From VRUE01 sp963705635 (GTDB taxonomy: Bacteria > Actinomycetota > Thermoleophilia > Solirubrobacterales > 70-9): a stretch of DNA of 64,000 bases. Positions 26,197 to 38,879 of the stretch are shown one piece after another. The translations under genes and the position numbers were made by a program. The notes under the pieces are model-generated. The model did not search any database. It worked only from the letters and a program-made list of their open reading frames with translations, and was not told the origin of the DNA. Positions within the stretch are counted from its first letter, which is position 1. Every line of letters begins with the position of its first letter. The stretch lies in contig CAVPKH010000001.1 of NCBI GenBank assembly GCA_963705635.1, forward strand, positions 620,001 to 684,000. The letters are read 5' to 3'.

Positions 26197-27627
26197 CGCT
26201 GCTCTCCTTCCAGGGACTTCTCGACAATCGGGGTCTGCGTCATCCCTCTTCCCTCGAAGTACTCCCACTCCTGCTCGCCCAGCTCGGTCACCGGCGGATC
26301 GGCGTAGATCCACTCGCGCATGATCCGGTGCCAGTTGCGCTTCGCCCGCAGTTGCCCCAGCACCGCGACGACGCCGATTTCCATGCGCCGGCCCATCAGC
26401 TCGTCGGCGGGCACCGACTCGCGCCGCATCAGGTCGTAGTACTCCGAGCGGGGGTCGTTGGTTGACTCGATGATCTTCATCACCCGCCGGGCGCTGATCT
26501 CGATCTCGCGGTCCTCGACGAACCAGCCGCTGACCGCCATCATGTGCTCCATCAGCCGTTCGGCGTCGAGCTTCGAGGGGTTCTTGATGAAGCCGGCCTC
26601 GTGAAGCGCGTCGCGGAAGCGTTCCGGGTCGTCATGGAAAGCGGCGTCGATCAGCCCGCTGCTCGAGCACGATCTGCTCGTGAGTGAGTTTCTTGGTCAT
26701 GCCGAAGTCGAGGAAGGCGACGCGGCCGTCGGCCATCAGGATGTAGTTGCCGGGGTGGGGATCGGCGTTGAAGTGGCGCAGGTGGTAGATCGAGCCGAAG
26801 CTGCCGCGGAAGACGATCTCGCCGAAGCGGCTGCGCTCCTCGTCCGGCAACTCCTTGATCTGCTCGAAGCCGAGGCCCTCGACCAGCTCGGTGACGAGCA
26901 CCCGGCGCCGCGAGAGCCGCGTGATCACGTCCGGCACGTAGATGAAGGGGTGGTCGCGGTAGGCGCGGGAGAAGCTGCGCTGGTTCTGCGCCTCGTACTC
27001 GTAGTCGAGCTCCTCCATGACGCGCTCGCGCAGCTCGGCTGCGATCGCCTTGGCGTCGAGGCCGGGGGCGAGGGCGCGGGCGAGGCGGACGATCGTGCCG
27101 GCGTTGCGCAGGTCGGCGTCGAGCGCCTCGGCGATACCCGGGTACTGGATCTTCACCGCGACCCGGCGGCCGTCGGGCAGCTCGGCCCGGTGCACCTGGC
27201 CGATCGAGGCGGCGGCAAAAGCCTCCTGCTCGAACTCGGCGAAGAGCTCGGAGAGCGGCTCGCCGTCGTACTCTTCCTCCAGCACCTTCTCGACTTTCTC
27301 CCAGGGCATCGCCGGCGCGTCGGTGCGCAGCTTCGCCAGCTGCTCCTGGTAGATCTCGCGGTACTCGTCGGGGATGAACTCGGTGTCGATGAAGGAGGCG
27401 AACTGCCCGAGCTTCATCGCCGCCCCCTTCATCTGGCCCAAAGCGCCGACCATCTTCATCGCCGTCTCCAGGTGGCGCTGCTCGAGGCGCTCCTTGCTGT
27501 TCTCCTCGGAACGGCCGACGTTGGTCGCCTTTGTGCCGGCGTAGCGGGCGCCCTGCACGCCGACGATCGAGCCCAGCTTGGCCGAGCGTCTCATCCGGCC
27601 CTTGGGGATCTTCGAGCCGTCGGCCAT
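26193..27627 (-). CDS. ABC1/UbiB-type atypical kinase, frameshifted near 26655
   Basis: MADGSKIPKGRMRRSAKLGSI opens a 330-residue frame with the ABC1 markers KGAAMKLGQFASFID (KxGQ), EAFAAASIGQVHRAELPDGR (the Ala-rich loop), VAVKIQYPG (catalytic Lys), HFNADPHPGNYILM and VAFLDFGMTKKL. A shift near 26655 leads into the remaining 150 residues (DAAFHDDPERFRDALHEAGF .. EKSLEGEQR). ABC1 proteins in bacteria act in quinone and lipid metabolism as ATPases. No ubiquinone genes are near. It is divergent from rplY with a 48-nt gap and overlaps the next membrane protein gene by 4 nt. Confidence 0.88.
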
Positions 27628-27675
27628 CGGCCGAAGGGTGCCACACGCGCGCTTTCTCTATCCTCTCCCGTCCGA

Positions 27676-28360
27676 ATGGCCCGTGGACGCGAAAAGCTGA
27701 AGGCAGCACCCCGCACCGAGTTCGGCTCGCGGACCTCCCGCCGCTTGCGGCGCGAGGGTCTCGTGCCGGGTGTCGTCTACAGCGGCGGCTCCGAGGCGCG
27801 AGGCCTTCCAGGTCGCCGAACGCGACGTTCGCAACGTGCTCGGCGAAGGCGCCGCGCTGTTCGACCTCGAGATCGAGGGCGGCAAAGCCGTCCCCGTCGT
27901 CGTCAAGGAGCAGCAGCTGCACCCAGTGCGCGGCAGCCTCCAGCACATCGACCTGCAGGAGGTGCGGCTCGACGAGGCGATCCAGGCCGAGGTCGCGATC
28001 GAGCTCGAGGGCACCGATGTCGCCCCGGGCGTCAAGGGCGGTGGCGTGCTCGAGCACGTCACCCGCGAGGTCACGGTCGAAGCGCTGCCCACCGAGATTC
28101 CCGATCGCATCATCGCCGACGTCTCGGCGATGGAGATCAACGACACCCTGCAGCTCTCGGCGCTGGTCGTGCCCGAGGGCGTCACCCTCGTCGCCGACGA
28201 TCTCGACGAGGTGACGATCGCCACGCTTTCGCCGCCGCGGGTCGAGGAAGTCGCCGAGCCCGCGGTCGAGGAGGAGGCCGAGCTGGTCGGCGAGGATGGC
28301 GAGGCAGCCGCCGCCGACGAGGGCGGCGACGGCGATTCGGGCGACTCCGGCGGGGAGTAA
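27676..28360 (+). CDS. rplY: Large ribosomal subunit protein bL25 (CTC form), frameshifted near 27793
   Basis: Binds 5S rRNA. The first 38 residues MARGREKLKAAPRTEFGSRT..LVPGVVYSGG are in one frame; deleting one C near 27793 joins them to EAFQVAERDVRNVLGEGAAL and the rest. The body includes VVVKEQQLHPVRGSLQHIDLQEV, the bL25 core, and the C-terminal TL5/CTC beta domain, then an acidic Glu/Asp/Ala tail of about 40 residues. TATCCT lies 11 nt before ATG 27676. Position between prs and pth is conserved in many Gram-positive bacteria. The break in such a gene suggests sequence error. Confidence 0.9.
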
Positions 28361-28363
28361 CCG

Positions 28364-28998
28364 CTGTCGATCTTTCGCCGCCGGGCCGATCGCGGCGAGG
28401 GCGAGCAGCGCGCGACCGCATCCTCATCGTCGGCCTCGGCAACCCCGGCGAGCGCTATGCCGCCACCCGCCACAACATCGGCTTCGAGGTTGCGGCTGAG
28501 CTCTCGCGGCGCTGGGACCTGCCGCGGGCGAAGCAGAAGTTCGGCGGGCTGATCAGCGAAGGCCGCGCCGGCCCCGGCGGCCCGCGCGTCGCGATCCTGC
28601 TGCCGCAGACCCAGATGAACGCCTCCGGCGACTCGGCCGGCCCTGCCCGCGGCTCGCTCAAGGTGCCGCTCGATCGGGTCGTCGTCCTGCACGACGAGAT
28701 CGATCTTCCCTTCGGCGAGGTCAAGGTCCGCCTCGGCGGCGGGCTCGCCGGCCACAACGGGCTGAAGAGCCTCAAGCGCGGCTTCGGCGATGCCGAGTTC
28801 TGGCGGGTGCGGGTCGGGGTCGACCGTCCCGACTCGACCGACCCAGAGGTCGTCGCCTCCTACGTGCTCGGGCGCTTCCGCGAGCCTCGCGATGAGGTCG
28901 CCGCCCTGGTCGAGCGTGCCAGCGGCGAGGCCGAGAGGCTGGTCGATGAAGCTAGATCGAATAAGTTTCACCGCGTGAGCGCCGACTCGCCGAGCTGA
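28364..28998 (+). CDS. pth: Peptidyl-tRNA hydrolase, 5' frame uncertain
   Basis: Frees tRNA from stalled peptidyl-tRNA. From RILIVGLGNPGERYAATRHNIGFEV the frame is clear to 28998, with the catalytic His in ATRHNIGF, QTQMNASGDSA, VVLHDEIDLPFGEVKVRLGGG and GHNGLKSLKRGFG. No start codon lies upstream in this frame; a CTG at 28364 in another frame (LSIFRRRADRGEGEQR) would join it if a GC in the run GCGCGCG at about 28410 were surplus. I set the start there as a best guess. The usual rplY-pth order holds. Confidence 0.88.
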
Positions 28999-29024
28999 CC
29001 AGCTACGAAGTCGACGAGCAGGGC

Positions 29025-29708
29025 GTGGCGGTGCTGCGGCTGCTGCGGCCGAAGTCGCGCAACGCGATCAACACCCAGATGCTGGTCGAGCTGCTCGAGC
29101 ACCTCGCTGTGGCCCGCGGCGACGAGGCCGTGCGGGTGCTGGTGGTCAGCTCCGCCGATCACATGGGCCTCTCGGCCGGCGCCGACGTCAAGGAGGAGCT
29201 CGACGACGAGGGCAAGGTCCACCGCATGCAGCTCTTCGCCGACGTCTACGACGAGATCGTCGCCTTCCCCAAGCCGACGATCGCCGTCTGCCACGGCGAC
29301 GTGGTCGGCGGCGGCGCCGAGATCGCCGTTGCCTGCGACATGCGCGTCGGCGGCTCGAACCTGCGCATGCGCTTCCCCGGGGCGGCGCTGGGGGTGCCGG
29401 TTGGCCCGGCCCGCCTGGTCACCCTCTGCGGTCTCGCCACCGCCAAGTACCTGCTGCTCTCCTCGCGCACGGTCGGCGCCGACGAGGCGCTGCGCCTCGG
29501 CCTGGTCAACCGCGTCGCCCCGGCGGCGGCGACCGAGGAGTCGGCGCTGCAGCTTGCCGCCGAGATCGCCGCGCACCCACCGCAGGCAGTGGCCCAGCTC
29601 AAGCGCATGCTGCACGGGTGGGACGACGTCGAGGGCCGCTCTCGCAGCGAGGGAGTGGGCCAGGTCGAGTGGCAGCGCTCGGGCCCCGGCCTGCCCTACC
29701 GACGCTGA
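29025..29708 (+). CDS. Enoyl-CoA hydratase/isomerase family protein
   Basis: 227 residues of crotonase fold from GTG 29025. VLRLLRPKSRNAINTQML, the oxyanion-hole segment SADHMGLSAGADVKEEL, PKPTIAVCHGDVVGGGAEIAVACDMRVGG and GALGVPVGPARLVTL are family landmarks; one catalytic Glu position is conserved (GAEIAV). The frame stays open upstream to ELTSYEVDEQG, which looks homologous but has no start codon, so the true 5' end may be about 10 codons longer or disturbed by an indel. Substrate unknown. Confidence 0.88.
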   Translation: MAVLRLLRPKSRNAINTQMLVELLEHLAVARGDEAVRVLVVSSADHMGLSAGADVKEELDDEGKVHRMQLFADVYDEIVAFPKPTIAVCHGDVVGGGAEIAVACDMRVGGSNLRMRFPGAALGVPVGPARLVTLCGLATAKYLLLSSRTVGADEALRLGLVNRVAPAAATEESALQLAAEIAAHPPQAVAQLKRMLHGWDDVEGRSRSEGVGQVEWQRSGPGLPYRR

Positions 29709-29714
29709 AGTCGT

Positions 29715-29778
29715 CATGCGGCGCCCTCAGTCGCTCGCGTGCAGGGGCACGCCACGCGCTCCCTGCGCCCTTGCCTGA
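29715..29778 (+). repeat. Dispersed palindromic repeat, family 2, copy d
   Basis: It starts CATGCGGCGCCCTCAGTCG and ends CTCCCTGCGCCCTTGCCTGAC, the same edges as copies a and c. The inner hairpin is different in sequence (GCGTGC and GCACGC). It fills the gap between the enoyl-CoA hydratase gene and the convergent GMC oxidase stop. Confidence 0.65.
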
Positions 29779-29783
29779 CGACC

Positions 29784-31629
29784 TCAGGGTCGCGTAGCTA
29801 CGGCCGCGGCCTCGCCGACGCCCGCCGCGATCGCCATGATCGAGATCTGGGGGTTGACGCCGGGGCAGCTGGGGAGGATCGAGCCGTCGGCTACCCAGAC
29901 TCCCTCGACGCCGCGCAGCCGTCCTTGCGGGTCGACCGGATGACGGGCTGAGTCCGAGCCCGCGGCGGCGGTTCCGCTGGGGTGGAAGCCGGCGAGGCGG
30001 AGGCGGCGCACGTCTAGTCGCTGCATCGCCGCCTCGAGCTCGGCCTCTGAGCCCACTGCCGGGGCGCCGCCGCCGAGTTCGACGTCCTTTGCGCCGGCTG
30101 CCAGCATCACTCGCGCCATCGCCTCGATCGCGACAGCGAGGCGGCGTTCGTCGGCCTTGGCGAGGCGATAGGAGACGAGAGGGGCGCGGGAGCCAAAGAC
30201 CCGACCGGAGGGCTCGTCGGCGATCATCGCGCCGATCATCGCCCTGTTGGGGGCGCGGTTGAGCCGGCCGAGCAGGTGGGTGCCGTAGCCGGGCGCCGAG
30301 ATCGCGCCCATGCCCGGCGGGCTGCCGGTGGCCTCGATCAGGACGCCCTCGGACTCGTGCAGCTCCTCGATCCCGACGCTCTGCATCACGCCGCTCCAGG
30401 GCACGACCTCCTGCTCGAAGCCGGCGGTGATCCCGGTGGCGGGATGGATCGAGAGGTTGCGGCCAAGCCGGGGATGGCGGCCGAGGCCGCTGCGGCGCAG
30501 CAGCGGCGGGGTCGGGATCGCGCCCGCGGCGACGACCACGAGCGGGGCAGAGATCTTGCACCTCGCTGCCGTCGGCCCGCCGCGCCGCGACGCCCGTCGC
30601 GCGGCCGGACTCGCTCAGCACCCGCGTCACGCGCAGCCCGGAGACGATCCGCGCCCCGGCCTCGCAGGCCTGCGGCAGGGCGTTGAGGTGGACGCCGCCC
30701 TTGGCGTTGTTGGGGCAGCCGATCGCGCACTGGCAGGCGCCGCGGCAGCCCGGCGCGTTGCGGCGCAGGGGGGCGCTCTGCCAGTCCAAGGTCGCTGCGC
30801 CCTCGAGGGCGAGTTCGCCGTTGCGGCCCAGCACCTCCATCGGCGCTGGGGCGACGCCGATCGTCGCTTCGACGTCGGCGATCCGCGCGCCGAGCAGCTC
30901 GAGATCGGCGAGGGCGAGGCCGTGCTCCTTGTGCCAAGAGGTGGCCACCGCCGTCGGCGGACGGAAGCAGGTGCCCGAGTTGATCACGGTGGTGCCGCCC
31001 ACCGCCCGTCCCAGCGGCAGCGCGATCGGCGGGTTGCCCAGCGCCATCGTCGTACCGCCGTCGCGGTAGATGCCGGCGAAGCGGTCGAGCGGGTGCGAGC
31101 TGCGGATCCGGTCCGCGGTCCAGCGCTCGCCCTCCTCGACGATCACGGTGTCGAATCCGGCCCGCGCCAGCGCCCGCGCGGCGAAGGCGCCGCCCGCCCC
31201 GGAGCCGATCACGACCGCGTCGCAACTCGATGTGTGTGGCCACTCCGTTGCCGGCACGACCGCCATCTGCGGGTCCGGTCGCGAGGGCTCGTGGCGCGAT
31301 CCGACCGCCGCGATCTCGCCCGCGAACGTATCGGCACCGTGAGCGAGCATGACCACCGACTTGACCGCGTCGAGCGCCGGGGAGCCGCCGAGCCGAGAGA
31401 CCTGGGCGAGCAGCGCTTCGCGCTGCTGGGGCGATGCGCGGCCGAGCAGACGTCCGCTGCGAGCGAGCGAGAGCGCCTCGAGGCCGACGAGCGCCGCTGC
31501 GAGGCCAGCCTGAGAGGACGCGGGCATGCGCGAGACCATCCGCCTGGCGACGCTCGCGACCCGCTCAGGGTCAGGCCCCCCAGCCTCGGGCGGCAGGATC
31601 GCTGCCGCCACGTCTCCCAGCGCGGACAT
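29784..31629 (-). CDS. GMC-family FAD oxidoreductase, frameshifted near 30545
   Basis: About 610 residues once the one-base insertion near 30545 is removed (..GSEVQ joined to ISAPLVVVAAGAIPTPPLL). The N-terminal 120 residues are the extension of long-chain alcohol oxidase-like GMC members. SCDAVVIGSGAGGAFAARAL is the FAD dinucleotide motif, GTTMALGNPP and AVGGTTVINSGTCFRPP are GMC signature 1, and RGACQCAIGCPNNAKGGVHL is the Cys-rich loop of this subfamily. GFHPSGTAAAGSD holds the catalytic His, and VNPQISIMAIA closes the FAD site. It probably oxidises an alcohol; substrate unknown. Confidence 0.87.
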
Positions 31630-31638
31630 GGCTTGATC

Positions 31639-32493
31639 TTAGGTCCAGCTGGTCGAATCGAGCACTGCGCCGTTCCCAAAGCGCTCCGGGTGGGCGCTCA
31701 TCTGCTCGGCCACCTCGGCGCAGCCCGCGACCCAGACCTCGTCTCCCGTCGACGCTGACGCGACGTGGCCGAGCAGCGTCGCGAAGGGCTCGTCGCCGAG
31801 CCAGCCGAGCATGAACGGGTGCAGGACGATCGCCATGTAGCCGCCGTCTTCGGCCAGCCTGCCGATCTCCGCTTTGAGCCAGGCGACGAAGGTGGCGGGC
31901 TCGACCGGGTCGGGGGAGCCGCTGATCTGCTTGCGCGCCGCGGCGAGGGGCGGCAGCACGCAGCTGGCGTCGAGGTGGCACCACTCGAAGGGCAGCAGGG
32001 AGACGCCGTCCTCGGTGCCGGCCCCAGCTCCAGCGGGAGAGCAGTAGGTCAGGCCCGCCTCGCGCAGGACGCGGGTGCCGCCCTCGCCGAGTTGGCCGCC
32101 CGGCGGGCGCAGCCCGGCGATCTCCAGGCCGAGCCGCTCGAACGCGGCGAGGCCCCGCTCCAGGTTCGCCGCCTGCTCGGCCGCCGTCAGGTCCGCCCAC
32201 TGCTCGTGGCGCCAGGCGTGGTAGGCGACCTCGTGGCCGCGGGCGTCGATCTCGCGCAAGAGGTCGGGGTAGAGCTCCGCGTTCAATCCCTCGACGAAGA
32301 ACGTCGCGGCGATCCGGCGCTCGGCGAGCCGCTCGAGCAACTGCGGCAGCACCTCGCGCGCCGTTGCGTGGCGGCCCAGTGGCGCGTCCGCCGGCAACGC
32401 TCCCATCTCCAGCTCCGCCGCCTCGCCGAGGTTGTCGAAGCTGAGGCTGAGCGCCGCGCGGGCGCCACGCGGCCAGGGAGGCGGCTCGCTCAT
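31639..32493 (-). CDS. Polysaccharide deacetylase (NodB-like)
   Basis: 284 residues, from the ATG at 32493 (MSEPPPWPRGARAALSLSFDN). LSLSFDN is motif 1, with the catalytic base position; ATFFVEG is motif 2 and HEVAYHAWRHEQWADL motif 2/3 with His. LRPPGGQ is motif 3 and IVLHPFMLGW ends the barrel with the last catalytic His. No signal peptide is evident, so it may act in the cytoplasm or be exported otherwise. Its start overlaps the following membrane protein gene (upstream on this strand) by 4 nt. Confidence 0.88.
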   Translation of the reverse strand: MSEPPPWPRGARAALSLSFDNLGEAAELEMGALPADAPLGRHATAREVLPQLLERLAERRIAATFFVEGLNAELYPDLLREIDARGHEVAYHAWRHEQWADLTAAEQAANLERGLAAFERLGLEIAGLRPPGGQLGEGGTRVLREAGLTYCSPAGAGAGTEDGVSLLPFEWCHLDASCVLPPLAAARKQISGSPDPVEPATFVAWLKAEIGRLAEDGGYMAIVLHPFMLGWLGDEPFATLLGHVASASTGDEVWVAGCAEVAEQMSAHPERFGNGAVLDSTSWT

Positions 32494-33008
32494 TCGCGCA
32501 GCGCCGGGCTCCAGCGCTCCGGCTCGAGCTCCGCCTGCTCGCGGGCCCAGCGGAAGTGGTGCTGGGCCGAGGCGAGCAGGACCGGGAAGTTGAGCAGGCC
32601 GGCGATCGCGAAACGGCGTGCTCCGGGGCGGTTCGCCGCCGGCAGGCTGAGCGCGCTGCAGACGAGCCAGAACCAGAGCACGGCGTTGTAGGCGGGGAGC
32701 TGATCCTCGCTCAGGCCCTCGGCTTCGTCGAGCATCGGCAGGCCGCGGTGCAGCGACCAGGGCCAGGCCTTGAAGTGGACGGCGACGCCGGCGACGCCGA
32801 TCCCGGCGCTGAAAGCCGTCAGCCGACGCGCGTTCTCGCCGTCGCGGGCGGCGGCGGCGAGCATCAGTGGGAAGTAGGCGCTCCACAGCGCGTAGGCGCC
32901 GCGGCGGCCGATGAACGGCTCGAAGACGAGGCCGACCCCGGCGCGGGTCTCGAAGGCGTTGTGGGCGAGCAGGCCGAGCGCCGATCCGGCGGCAAGCAGG
33001 CGCCTCAT
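32490..33008 (-). CDS. Four-helix membrane protein of unknown family
   Basis: 172 residues from ATG 33008: MRRLLAAGSALGLLAHNAFE, then YALWSAYFPLMLAAAARDG, a third segment near GIGVAGVAVHFKAWPWS, and LWFWLVCSALSLPAANRP. The HHFRWAREQAELEP tail is hydrophilic. It is flanked on both sides by 4-nt overlaps, with the FAH-family gene upstream and the deacetylase downstream, so the three form an operon. I do not recognise the family. Confidence 0.72.
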   Translation of the reverse strand: MRRLLAAGSALGLLAHNAFETRAGVGLVFEPFIGRRGAYALWSAYFPLMLAAAARDGENARRLTAFSAGIGVAGVAVHFKAWPWSLHRGLPMLDEAEGLSEDQLPAYNAVLWFWLVCSALSLPAANRPGARRFAIAGLLNFPVLLASAQHHFRWAREQAELEPERWSPALRE

Positions 33009-33922
33009 CGCCGCGCTCCGACCTTGTTGGCGAGGGTGCCGATGCCGTCGATCTCCAGCTCGACCGTCTGCCCCGGCTTGATCCAGCGGTCGAGCTCCAG
33101 CCCGCAGCAGCCGGGCATCGTCCCGGTCGAGACGATGTCGCCGACGTCGAGCCGCTCGCCGGCCGAGGCGTGGGCGAGCATCGTGCCGACGTCGTGGGCG
33201 GCTCCGGCCGTGGCGCCCTCGCACCAGACCTCGCCGTCGACTCGCACCCGCCCGGTCACCGACTGCCAGTCGGGAAGCTCGTCGGCGCTGAGCACATCGG
33301 CGCCGATCGAGTTGGCGAAGGTCTTCGACTTGACCGCCGGTCCGAAGACGCCGTGGCGGACCTCGTCGGCCTGAACGTCGCGGGCGCTCCAGTCGTTGAG
33401 CACGAACCAGCCACCGATCGCCTCGCGTGCTTCTGTTGGAGTGGCATCGGCGAGGGGGCGGGCGAGCACGAAGGCGAGCTCCAGCTCGAAGTCGAGGTAG
33501 GAAGTATGTGAGGGCCAGGGCATCGCCTCGCCATCGGCCAGCATCGCCGTGTGGTTGCCGAGGTAGAAGGCGGGCGTCTCGTAGAAGCTGGCCTTGGGCT
33601 TGAAGGGCGGGAACGTCCTGCCGGTGACCCGCTCGAAGCCGGCGGCGAGGCGCTGGACCGGGCGCGGGAAGAAGCGCTTGACCAGCATCCGCGCCGATCC
33701 CTCGTAGTGCGAGGGCCAGAGGCTGAAAGCGCGCATCGAGCGCGGCGCGAAGGGGAGGCCAGCGGTTGCGGGATCGATTGCGGCACTCTCGTCATCGGCC
33801 GCCGCCTCGAGGTGGGCGGCAACTTCGGCTTGTCCATCGGCGCCCCTGGCGAGCAGCGCCAGCATGTCGCCGGCCTGCGGCAGTGAGACCCAGCGCCCGC
33901 GCTCCGGGTCCTCGACGATCAC
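33005..33922 (-). CDS. Fumarylacetoacetate hydrolase family protein
   Basis: 305 residues. PKASFYETPAFYLGNHTAML, LDFELELAFVLARPLAD, GGWFVLNDWSARDVQ and STGTMPGCCGLELDRWIKPG carry the FAH metal ligands (Glu and Asp) and the C-terminal beta fold. The annotated GTG start at 33922 gives MIVEDPERGRW; the frame continues upstream as KLRNTPQG after a CTG, which may be the true start. Family members hydrolyse or isomerise acylpyruvates, or decarboxylate oxaloacetate; substrate is unknown. Confidence 0.9.
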   Translation of the reverse strand: MIVEDPERGRWVSLPQAGDMLALLARGADGQAEVAAHLEAAADDESAAIDPATAGLPFAPRSMRAFSLWPSHYEGSARMLVKRFFPRPVQRLAAGFERVTGRTFPPFKPKASFYETPAFYLGNHTAMLADGEAMPWPSHTSYLDFELELAFVLARPLADATPTEAREAIGGWFVLNDWSARDVQADEVRHGVFGPAVKSKTFANSIGADVLSADELPDWQSVTGRVRVDGEVWCEGATAGAAHDVGTMLAHASAGERLDVGDIVSTGTMPGCCGLELDRWIKPGQTVELEIDGIGTLANKVGARR

Positions 33923-34000
33923 TCCCTGGGGTGTGTTTCTCAGCTTCAGACTGGCCGATTATGGCTCTCGGCGGCCTCGGGCGCGGCTCTGAGCTTGGCA

Positions 34001-34080
34001 GGCAAGGACGCAGGGAGGTCGACAAGGGGAGCGCACGTCTAGTGCGTGACCCGCAGGCGACCGACTGAGGACGCCGCATG
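34001..34080 (-). repeat. Dispersed palindromic repeat, family 2, copy c
   Basis: On the minus strand it begins CCATGCGGCGTCCTCAGTCGG and ends CTCCCTGCGTCCTTGCC, as in copies a, b and d. The stem is GGTCG/CGACC with an inner CGCAC-TAGAC-GTGCG hairpin. It sits between the FAH-family gene and mfd and ends at the mfd start region. Confidence 0.65.
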
Positions 34081-34082
34081 GC

Positions 34083-37502
<3,420 letters not shown>

Positions 37503-37541
37503 GCCGCGAAGCGCGGCAGCCCGCATGTCGAGCATTTGATT

Positions 37542-37547
37542 TATGCT
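37542..37547 (+). promoter_or_regulatory. -10-like TATGCT before surA-like gene
   Basis: TATGCT ends 9 nt before the GTG at 37557, with no Shine-Dalgarno between them; leaderless start is likely. Confidence 0.45.
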
Positions 37548-37556
37548 GCCCGATCG

Positions 37557-38849
37557 GTGGCATCGAATCAGCGGCAAGGGAGGAAGTCGGCCGGGCTACA
37601 GCGGCTTGCGCTGCTCGCCTTCGCGGCCCTTTTCATCCTCCTCTTCGTCATCTTCGCGATCGCCCAGGGGATCGGCAATCCCAGCGTGCCCTCCGATGCG
37701 GTGGCGATCGTCGAAGACGCTCCCGAGGGCCTCGGGACGATCACCGACGCTGACTTCGAGCACGCGCTCGCCCAGACGGCTGCCAAAGGGCAGATCAGCC
37801 CCGTCCCCAAACCGGGCGACAAGAAATACGACGAATTGAAGGAAACGGCGCTGGAAGAAGTCCTGGACGGGATTTGGATCCAGGGCGAGGCGGCCGAAAT
37901 GGGCTTCTCGGTGACGAAATCAGAAGTCGCCAAAGAACTCGAAAAACTGAAAAAACAGGCCTTCAAAACGGAAGCGCAGTACCAGGAATTCCTCAAAGAA
38001 GCGCACTACACGACCGCTGACGTCACCGAACGCGTGAAGGTTCAGATGCTCAGCAAAAAGATCGAAGACACGATCACCGAAGGCGCGTCGCAGCCGAGCA
38101 CGGCTGAAATCAAGAACTACTACGAAGCGGCGAAGGCCAGCCAGTACACGACTCCCGAATCGCGCGAAGTCCGCCTGATCAAGAACCAAGACAAGGCGAA
38201 GGTCGAAGCCGCCAAGGCCGAGCTGGAAAAAGACGACTCGGTGAAAAGCTGGGAAACGGTCGCGAAGAAATACTCGACCGATACGACCAAAGGCAGCGGC
38301 GGCTTGCTCTCGAGCGTCGCCGACGGCCAGGAACCCGAACCGCTCGGCGGCGCCATCTACGACGCCGATCAGGGCGACCTCGAAGGGCCGCTCAAGGAAA
38401 CGACCGGCTACACGGTCTTCGAGGTGATGAAGATCACCCCGGAGAAAGTCCAGTCGCTGGACGAAGCCAAGTCGCAGATCAGCGCGCAGCTGGCGGAACA
38501 GGCCAAACAGCAGGCCTTTGCCGCCTTCGTCCGCGGCTACAACGGCAAGTGGAGATCACGCACCTTCTGCGCCTCGGACTTCACGACCAATGAACGCTGC
38601 GCCAACTTCAAGGGCGACGGCCGCCCGCCGGAATCCGAACCGGCCTGCTTCGAAGCAGATCCGAAAACGCCGGCGGAAGCCTGCCCGGCGGTGATCCCTC
38701 AGGTCAAACCGGCGCAGCCGGGAACGATCAGCCCGCTCGCCCCCGGGGGGCAGCAACTGGCGCAGCGCCCGCGCCCGGCGGAAGCTGCGGCCAAAGCCCC
38801 GGAAGGCGCCACCGAACTCCCACCCGGAGTCGTCCCCGAAGGCGAATAA
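37557..38849 (+). CDS. SurA-like peptidyl-prolyl isomerase (parvulin), membrane-anchored
   Basis: 430 residues: an N-terminal membrane segment LALLAFAALFILLFVIFAIAQ with its bulk outside, then a SurA N-terminal chaperone domain (YDELKETALEEVLDGIWIQGEAAEMG..), a parvulin domain (VRLIKNQDKAKVEAAKAEL, WETVAKKYSTDTTKGSGGLL, LEGPLKETTGYTVFEVMKI), and a C-terminal segment FAAFVRGYNGKWRSRTFCASDF with a four-Cys tail. A Pro-rich end follows. GTG 37557 is chosen over TTG 37536 because of the -10 spacing. GAA and AAA codons dominate, unlike the neighbouring mfd and eno. A paralogue without the parvulin domain is at 49691-50428. Confidence 0.9.
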   Translation: MASNQRQGRKSAGLQRLALLAFAALFILLFVIFAIAQGIGNPSVPSDAVAIVEDAPEGLGTITDADFEHALAQTAAKGQISPVPKPGDKKYDELKETALEEVLDGIWIQGEAAEMGFSVTKSEVAKELEKLKKQAFKTEAQYQEFLKEAHYTTADVTERVKVQMLSKKIEDTITEGASQPSTAEIKNYYEAAKASQYTTPESREVRLIKNQDKAKVEAAKAELEKDDSVKSWETVAKKYSTDTTKGSGGLLSSVADGQEPEPLGGAIYDADQGDLEGPLKETTGYTVFEVMKITPEKVQSLDEAKSQISAQLAEQAKQQAFAAFVRGYNGKWRSRTFCASDFTTNERCANFKGDGRPPESEPACFEADPKTPAEACPAVIPQVKPAQPGTISPLAPGGQQLAQRPRPAEAAAKAPEGATELPPGVVPEGE

Positions 38850-38864
38850 CTCCGGCTGGGTGAA

Positions 38865-38870
38865 TAGGAT
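38865..38870 (+). promoter_or_regulatory. -10-like TAGGAT before eno
   Basis: TAGGAT ends 9 nt before the GTG at 38880. There is no Shine-Dalgarno; probably a leaderless transcript. No clear -35. Confidence 0.45.
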
Positions 38871-38879
38871 GGCGCACCC

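Noticed and set aside
26680..28998. 772-codon plus-strand frame from the ABC1 region to pth
   Set aside because: Only its last 190 codons (Pth) are protein-like; the rest is antisense to the ABC1 kinase or out of frame with rplY.
32494..32886. Upstream extension of the deacetylase frame
   Set aside because: It overlaps the membrane-protein gene in another frame and is Arg-rich; the ATG at 32493 has the proper 4-nt overlap.
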